Below, one piece after another: positions 63,432 to 64,000 of a DNA stretch of 64,000 nt (positions within the stretch are counted from its first letter, which is position 1; each line of letters begins with the position of its first letter). A program made the translations under genes and the position numbers. This DNA comes from Pseudomonadota bacterium (GTDB taxonomy: Bacteria > Pseudomonadota > Gammaproteobacteria > Burkholderiales > Burkholderiaceae_F): NCBI GenBank assembly GCA_029778535.1, contig JAKOQB010000005.1, forward strand, positions 1 through 64,000. The letters are read 5' to 3'. The notes under the pieces were generated by a model. The model was not told the origin of the DNA. It saw nothing but the letters and a program-made list of their open reading frames with translations, and did no database searches.

Positions 63432-64000
63432 TCAGGATCGGCCCTGGCTCACCTTCTGGAAGCGCTCGAGCTGTTCGTTGCCGCGCTTCACCGCGTCGTC
63501 GAGCGCCTGCTTGGGCGTCTTCTTGCCGCCCCAGACGTTCTCGAGTTCTTCCTCCATGATGGCGCGGATCTGCACCATGTTGCCCAGGCGCAGCCCGCGC
63601 GACTTGTCGGTCGTCTTCACGATCATCTGCTGCACCGATACGTCGGTGCCTGGGTTCTTGTCGTAGAAGCCGGACTTCTTCGTCACTTCGTACGCAGCGA
63701 GCGTGATCGGCAGGTAGCCGGTGTCCTGGTGCCACGTGGCCTGGACCTCGGGCTGCGACAGGTACGCGAAGAAGCGGCCGACGCACTGGTACTCCTCCTT
63801 CTTCTTGCCTGCAAACACCCACAGGCTGGCGCCGCCGATGATCGTGTTCTGCGGCGCGCCCTTGACGTCCGGGTAGTACGGCAGCGTCGAGATGCCGAAG
63901 TCGGCCTTCAGCGTGCTCTTGGTGAGGCCGTAGATCGCCGACGACGCCGTCGTCATCGCGCATTCGCCGCTGGAGAATTTGGCGTCGCCCGCCGCGCCGC
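63432..64000 (-). CDS. ugpB: glycerol-3-phosphate-binding protein UgpB, C-terminal part (N-terminus outside window)
   Basis: The frame is open to the right edge, so only about 189 C-terminal residues are seen; the true start lies beyond 64000. GDAKFSSGECAMTTASSAIY, STLPYYPDVKGAPQNTIIGG, ASLWVFAGKKKEEYQCVGRF and FAYLSQPEVQATWHQDTGYL are strong UgpB signatures. It is the periplasmic ligand-binding subunit for sn-glycerol-3-phosphate, first gene of ugpBAEC. The apparent ATG at 63956 is internal. Confidence 0.93.
   Translation of the reverse strand, partial: GAAGDAKFSSGECAMTTASSAIYGLTKSTLKADFGISTLPYYPDVKGAPQNTIIGGASLWVFAGKKKEEYQCVGRFFAYLSQPEVQATWHQDTGYLPITLAAYEVTKKSGFYDKNPGTDVSVQQMIVKTTDKSRGLRLGNMVQIRAIMEEELENVWGGKKTPKQALDDAVKRGNEQLERFQKVSQGRS

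Overview
The window looks like chromosomal DNA of a high-GC betaproteobacterium, most likely of the order Burkholderiales. The evidence is the very GC-rich third codon positions, the quinol-type nitric oxide reductase with NsrR, the OxyR-Dps pair, the UraD-AllC fusion, and two-hairpin intergenic repeats. I see no rRNA or tRNA gene, CRISPR array, integrase, transposase or phage structural block. It reads as metabolic and stress-response chromosome, not a mobile island.

Layout. 0-2.9 kb: a DUF6519-like protein lacking the usual family N-terminus, a DUF6734 protein and a small secreted protein. 2.9-12.6 kb: acetate module (acs, satP), a PAS sensor kinase with LuxR-type regulator, and a CUT1 sugar/polyol-type ABC transporter, all on the minus strand; the acetate and transporter promoters share an 18-bp motif. 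12.4-15.5 kb: cytochrome c with an upstream gene remnant, a DUF1003 protein, an OlsB-like acyltransferase and two small proteins. 15.5-21.6 kb: complete glyoxylate-to-glycerate pathway (gcl, hyi, glxR, glycerate kinase) with a divergent LysR gene and a perfect palindrome at its start. 21.7-24.2 kb: M23 peptidase, then about 1.1 kb of apparently decayed sequence. 24.2-37 kb: envelope/redox cluster with two two-component systems, COG4705 membrane protein, ABC-2 transporter, CARDB-like anchored protein, PepSY protein, cytochrome b561, PAP2 phosphatase, family-39 glycosyltransferase and an AI-2E family permease. Four PmrA-type direct-repeat boxes lie in its promoters. 37.5-47.9 kb: TMEM175-like channel, then purine catabolism (M20 hydrolase, UraD-AllC fusion, BMP-type nucleoside/purine ABC transporter, guanine deaminase) and a HAD protein. 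48.2-55 kb: RidA, RecG, OxyR, Dps with a structured 3' region, an outer-membrane protein, a HIT protein and a nitronate monooxygenase-like enzyme. 55.1-58.3 kb: qNor, DUF2249 protein and NsrR behind a promoter carrying an NsrR-like dyad. 58.3-64 kb: lipoprotein, FGGY kinase and an Ugp-type glycerol-3-phosphate importer, with ugpB cut by the window edge.

How it fits together. Guanine deamination, allantoate hydrolysis and OHCU decarboxylation lead toward ureidoglycolate and glyoxylate, which the Gcl operon 20 kb away can turn into 2-phosphoglycerate. Acetate enters through SatP and Acs. Peroxide, NO and envelope stress are covered by OxyR/Dps, NsrR/NorB and the PmrA/QseB-like cluster. Three families of paired hairpin repeats, each present twice, sit only between genes. 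The most notable candidates for new biology are the 24-36 kb envelope cluster with its shared boxes, the motif linking acs/satP to the neighbouring transporter, and the cloverleaf-like insertion with a duplicated dps tail.
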